From contig JAJRVQ010000124.1 in the NCBI GenBank assembly GCA_024277255.1, positions 80,806 through 144,805 on the forward strand: a stretch of 64,000 bases of DNA. The letters are read 5' to 3'. A program made the position numbers and the translations under genes. Under the pieces are notes generated by a model, which did no database searches, had not been told where the DNA came from, and saw only the letters and a list, made by a program, of their open reading frames with translations. This DNA comes from Acidobacteriota bacterium. GTDB taxonomy: Bacteria > Acidobacteriota > Thermoanaerobaculia > Multivoradales > SZUA-115. This document shows positions 62,707 through 64,000 of the stretch, piece after piece. Every line of letters starts with the position of its first letter. Within the stretch, counting starts at the first letter, position 1.

Positions 62707-62802
62707 GCTTGGAGATCAAGACATGAAGGGAATCCTTGGTAGGCTGTGTGCTCGCCGGGACGGATTGTCACTACTCGGCTCCAGTTACATAAGGAGTTAC
62801 CC

Positions 62803-63720
62803 ATGGAGGAGGCTCCGAGTCCCTCTAGGTTTCCCGCCGGCCAGGCGGAGACGAGTCATTCCTTGACTCCCTTTCAGCGTTTGGCAAATGAGCAGGTCCA
62901 CCGGTTGCTGATATTGCTGCGCCGGGAGGTGCGGCGCGATGGCAGTTCGTTAGGTGAGCTGGAGTTCGCGCTTGGATGGCGCCGGGGTTATTTGAGTCAA
63001 TTGTTGCGCGGGGCGATCTACCTCAAAGCGCATCATTTCTTCTCTCTGGCCAAGGCCCTGGACTTCGATGCCGGAGAGCTGCTGGCGACGCTATGCGCCG
63101 ATGGCGAAGATGAGGAGGACGAAGTCGGCGATCCGGCGGCCGGCGGTCCGCCTTTGGAGGCGCGCGCGGTACTGAATATTCAAAGGCTAGTTGCGGAGTT
63201 GGTTGAAGATCATCTCGGTAGGTCGGCGATACCCGCGGACGGTGAGGGTCGCAACCGATTGCCGCAGCCCAACTATTCGTACCCGGTTGGGCAAGAGGAA
63301 GGTTCGCCGAAGGAGTTGGCCGAGAGATTGCTGGCTCATCTGCGGCAGACGATCTTCGATCGAGAGGTGACTCTCCGCGACCTTGCCAAGATACTGGACT
63401 GGGGCAAGGGCACGGTCTATGCCACCTTGTCGGAGCGAGCGCAGGTGACGATGCGCTGCCTCTTCGAGGTGCTGGCCGGCTTGGACGTTGATCCCGGTCG
63501 CTTCTTTCGCGACTTCTTTGGTCCGCTTCCGAATGGAAGGGGCCGAGACGAGGCGCAGGCCGATCCCTCGTCGAGTGGTGCTAGTGAGGGGGAAGCGGAG
63601 TCTAAGTCGTCCCCTTTCGACGAGACCACGCTGTTGCGGCTAGCTCTGCGCTCCTTGCTTCGGCCGATGGTGGTTGAGTTGGTGGAGGAGCACTTGGCGA
63701 GTCGTTTGGACGATGAGTAG
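62803..63720 (+). CDS. Regulator-like protein with duplicated HTH-like unit
   Basis: A 305-residue protein from the ATG at 62803, with AAGGAG 6 bp upstream. Two similar helical units appear: residues about 30-95 (LLILLRREVRRDGSSLGELE, FALGWRRGYLSQLLRGAIYL, HHFFSLAKALDFDAGELLAT) and about 180-245 (ERLLAHLRQTIFDREVTLRD, LAKILDWGKGTVYATLSERA, RCLFEVLAGLDVDPGRFFRD). Each has the layout of a degenerate XRE-type HTH. LVAELVEDHL and VVELVEEHLASRL recur after each unit, so the whole gene looks like an internal duplication. It is probably cytoplasmic and DNA-binding; targets are unknown. Confidence 0.72.
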   Translation: MEEAPSPSRFPAGQAETSHSLTPFQRLANEQVHRLLILLRREVRRDGSSLGELEFALGWRRGYLSQLLRGAIYLKAHHFFSLAKALDFDAGELLATLCADGEDEEDEVGDPAAGGPPLEARAVLNIQRLVAELVEDHLGRSAIPADGEGRNRLPQPNYSYPVGQEEGSPKELAERLLAHLRQTIFDREVTLRDLAKILDWGKGTVYATLSERAQVTMRCLFEVLAGLDVDPGRFFRDFFGPLPNGRGRDEAQADPSSSGASEGEAESKSSPFDETTLLRLALRSLLRPMVVELVEEHLASRLDDE

Positions 63721-63741
63721 AGGTGCCGGCGGGCTCAAGCG

Positions 63742-63819
63742 CCACCACGGCAGTGCCAATCCCCACTGTGGTGGTGGTTGGGGAGGGAAGGCGAGGGCGA
63801 GGCCAGCGTTGACCTCGCC
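63742..63819. terminator. Hairpins between convergent genes
   Basis: Two inverted repeats lie here: ccaccacggcagtg paired with cactgtggtgg (63742-63775), suited to terminate the regulator-like gene, and gggcgagg paired with cctcgccc on the minus strand (63794-63819), suited to the gene entering from the right edge. Neither has a strong T tract. Confidence 0.5.
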
Positions 63820-63854
63820 CAGTTTGGGCTAGCGCAACCTCCGGTGTTCGATCT

Positions 63855-64000
63855 TCACGGTGTCACCGTGCCGGTGACCGGGAAGGTGAAGGGGCTTTCA
63901 TCGGGGTCATTGCTGAGGAGGGTTACCGTTCCCTGGTAGCTGCCGGCGTTGTAGCAGAAGAGGCGCACCCGGAAGTGGGTGGCTGCCCCCGCAGGGACGA
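63855..64000 (-). CDS. C-terminal end of an exported choice-of-anchor-type protein (partial)
   Basis: The minus frame is open from the right edge and ends at 63855. It gives VPAGAATHFRVRLFCYNAGS followed by YQGTVTLLSNDPDESPFTFP and VTGTVTP. The SNDPDESPFTFPVTGTV pattern is typical of DUF1573/choice-of-anchor D beta-sandwich repeats in secreted proteins. Only the last 47 codons are visible, so nothing can be said about the rest. Confidence 0.65.
   Translation of the reverse strand, partial: VPAGAATHFRVRLFCYNAGSYQGTVTLLSNDPDESPFTFPVTGTVTP

Overview
The window is a high-GC bacterial chromosome segment. The gene families suggest an Acidobacteriota member, probably close to Thermoanaerobaculia. 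The pointers are an ECF sigma factor of the Sigma70_X6/TIGR02999 type beside a Ser/Thr kinase-TPR receptor, three CRTAC1-type FG-GAP/ASPIC-UnbV proteins, sulfatase-TPR and PpiC lipoproteins, and many Sec-exported proteins with PKD, lamin-tail or Asp-box repeats. This placement is inferred from family content; no rRNA or tRNA gene is visible.

Layout. 1-5 kb: a PLP-dependent decarboxylase cut by the left edge, a small HEGCH protein and a secreted PKD protein. 5.3-10.2 kb: an NRDE protein, a three-part fusion (alpha/beta hydrolase + DedA/VTT membrane domain + ATP-grasp), a DinB-like protein and an OlsB-like N-acyltransferase. 10.4-14.3 kb: a tightly overlapping membrane Rieske/ferric-reductase-like operon, divergent from a Rieske-ThDP enzyme gene broken by an internal deletion plus frameshift. 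14.3-15 kb: a PIN toxin-antitoxin pair. 15.1-23.2 kb: a divergent pair (secreted metallo-hydrolase/lamin-tail protein and secreted Asp-box protein), followed by what looks like a decayed second copy of the same segment. Copy 1 kept the two large genes but lost higBA; copy 2 kept higBA but lost all except the 3' ends of the large genes. 23.6-26.3 kb: an integrase-less integron cassette array (CALIN) with four attC-like sites and cassettes that include two toxin-antitoxin pairs. It ends against fragments of an IS256-type transposase and of higA.

26.6-40.5 kb: two operons and a single gene for exported proteins. They comprise three CRTAC1-like beta-propeller proteins, two TPR proteins, two PpiC-type prolyl isomerases and a sulfatase-like TPR protein with Thr at the nucleophile position. 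40.5-43.5 kb: a secreted protein with a clear terminator and a heptaheme cytochrome c-TPR protein. 43.5-44.2 kb: remnants of vapBC and of a CoxE-like vWA gene. 44.2-52 kb: secreted Cys-rich proteins, an Abhydrolase_10-like protein, CoxG and an aldehyde dehydrogenase (the last three overlapping as one operon). 52-55.1 kb: ECF sigma factor plus a Ser/Thr kinase-TPR receptor split by one in-frame TAA. 55.2-58.5 kb: a 1075-residue orphan. 58.5-62.7 kb: an alkylsulfatase-like MBL protein, then an acyl-CoA dehydrogenase divergent from an ACAD10/11-type kinase. 62.8 kb to the end: a regulator-like protein with a duplicated helical unit and the 3' end of a choice-of-anchor-type protein.

The most notable features are the reciprocal decay of a tandem segmental duplication, the CALIN array, the hydrolase-VTT-ATP-grasp fusion and the clustered export genes of 26-40 kb. 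Several genes carry single lesions (internal deletion, nonsense codons) that could be biological or assembly errors.
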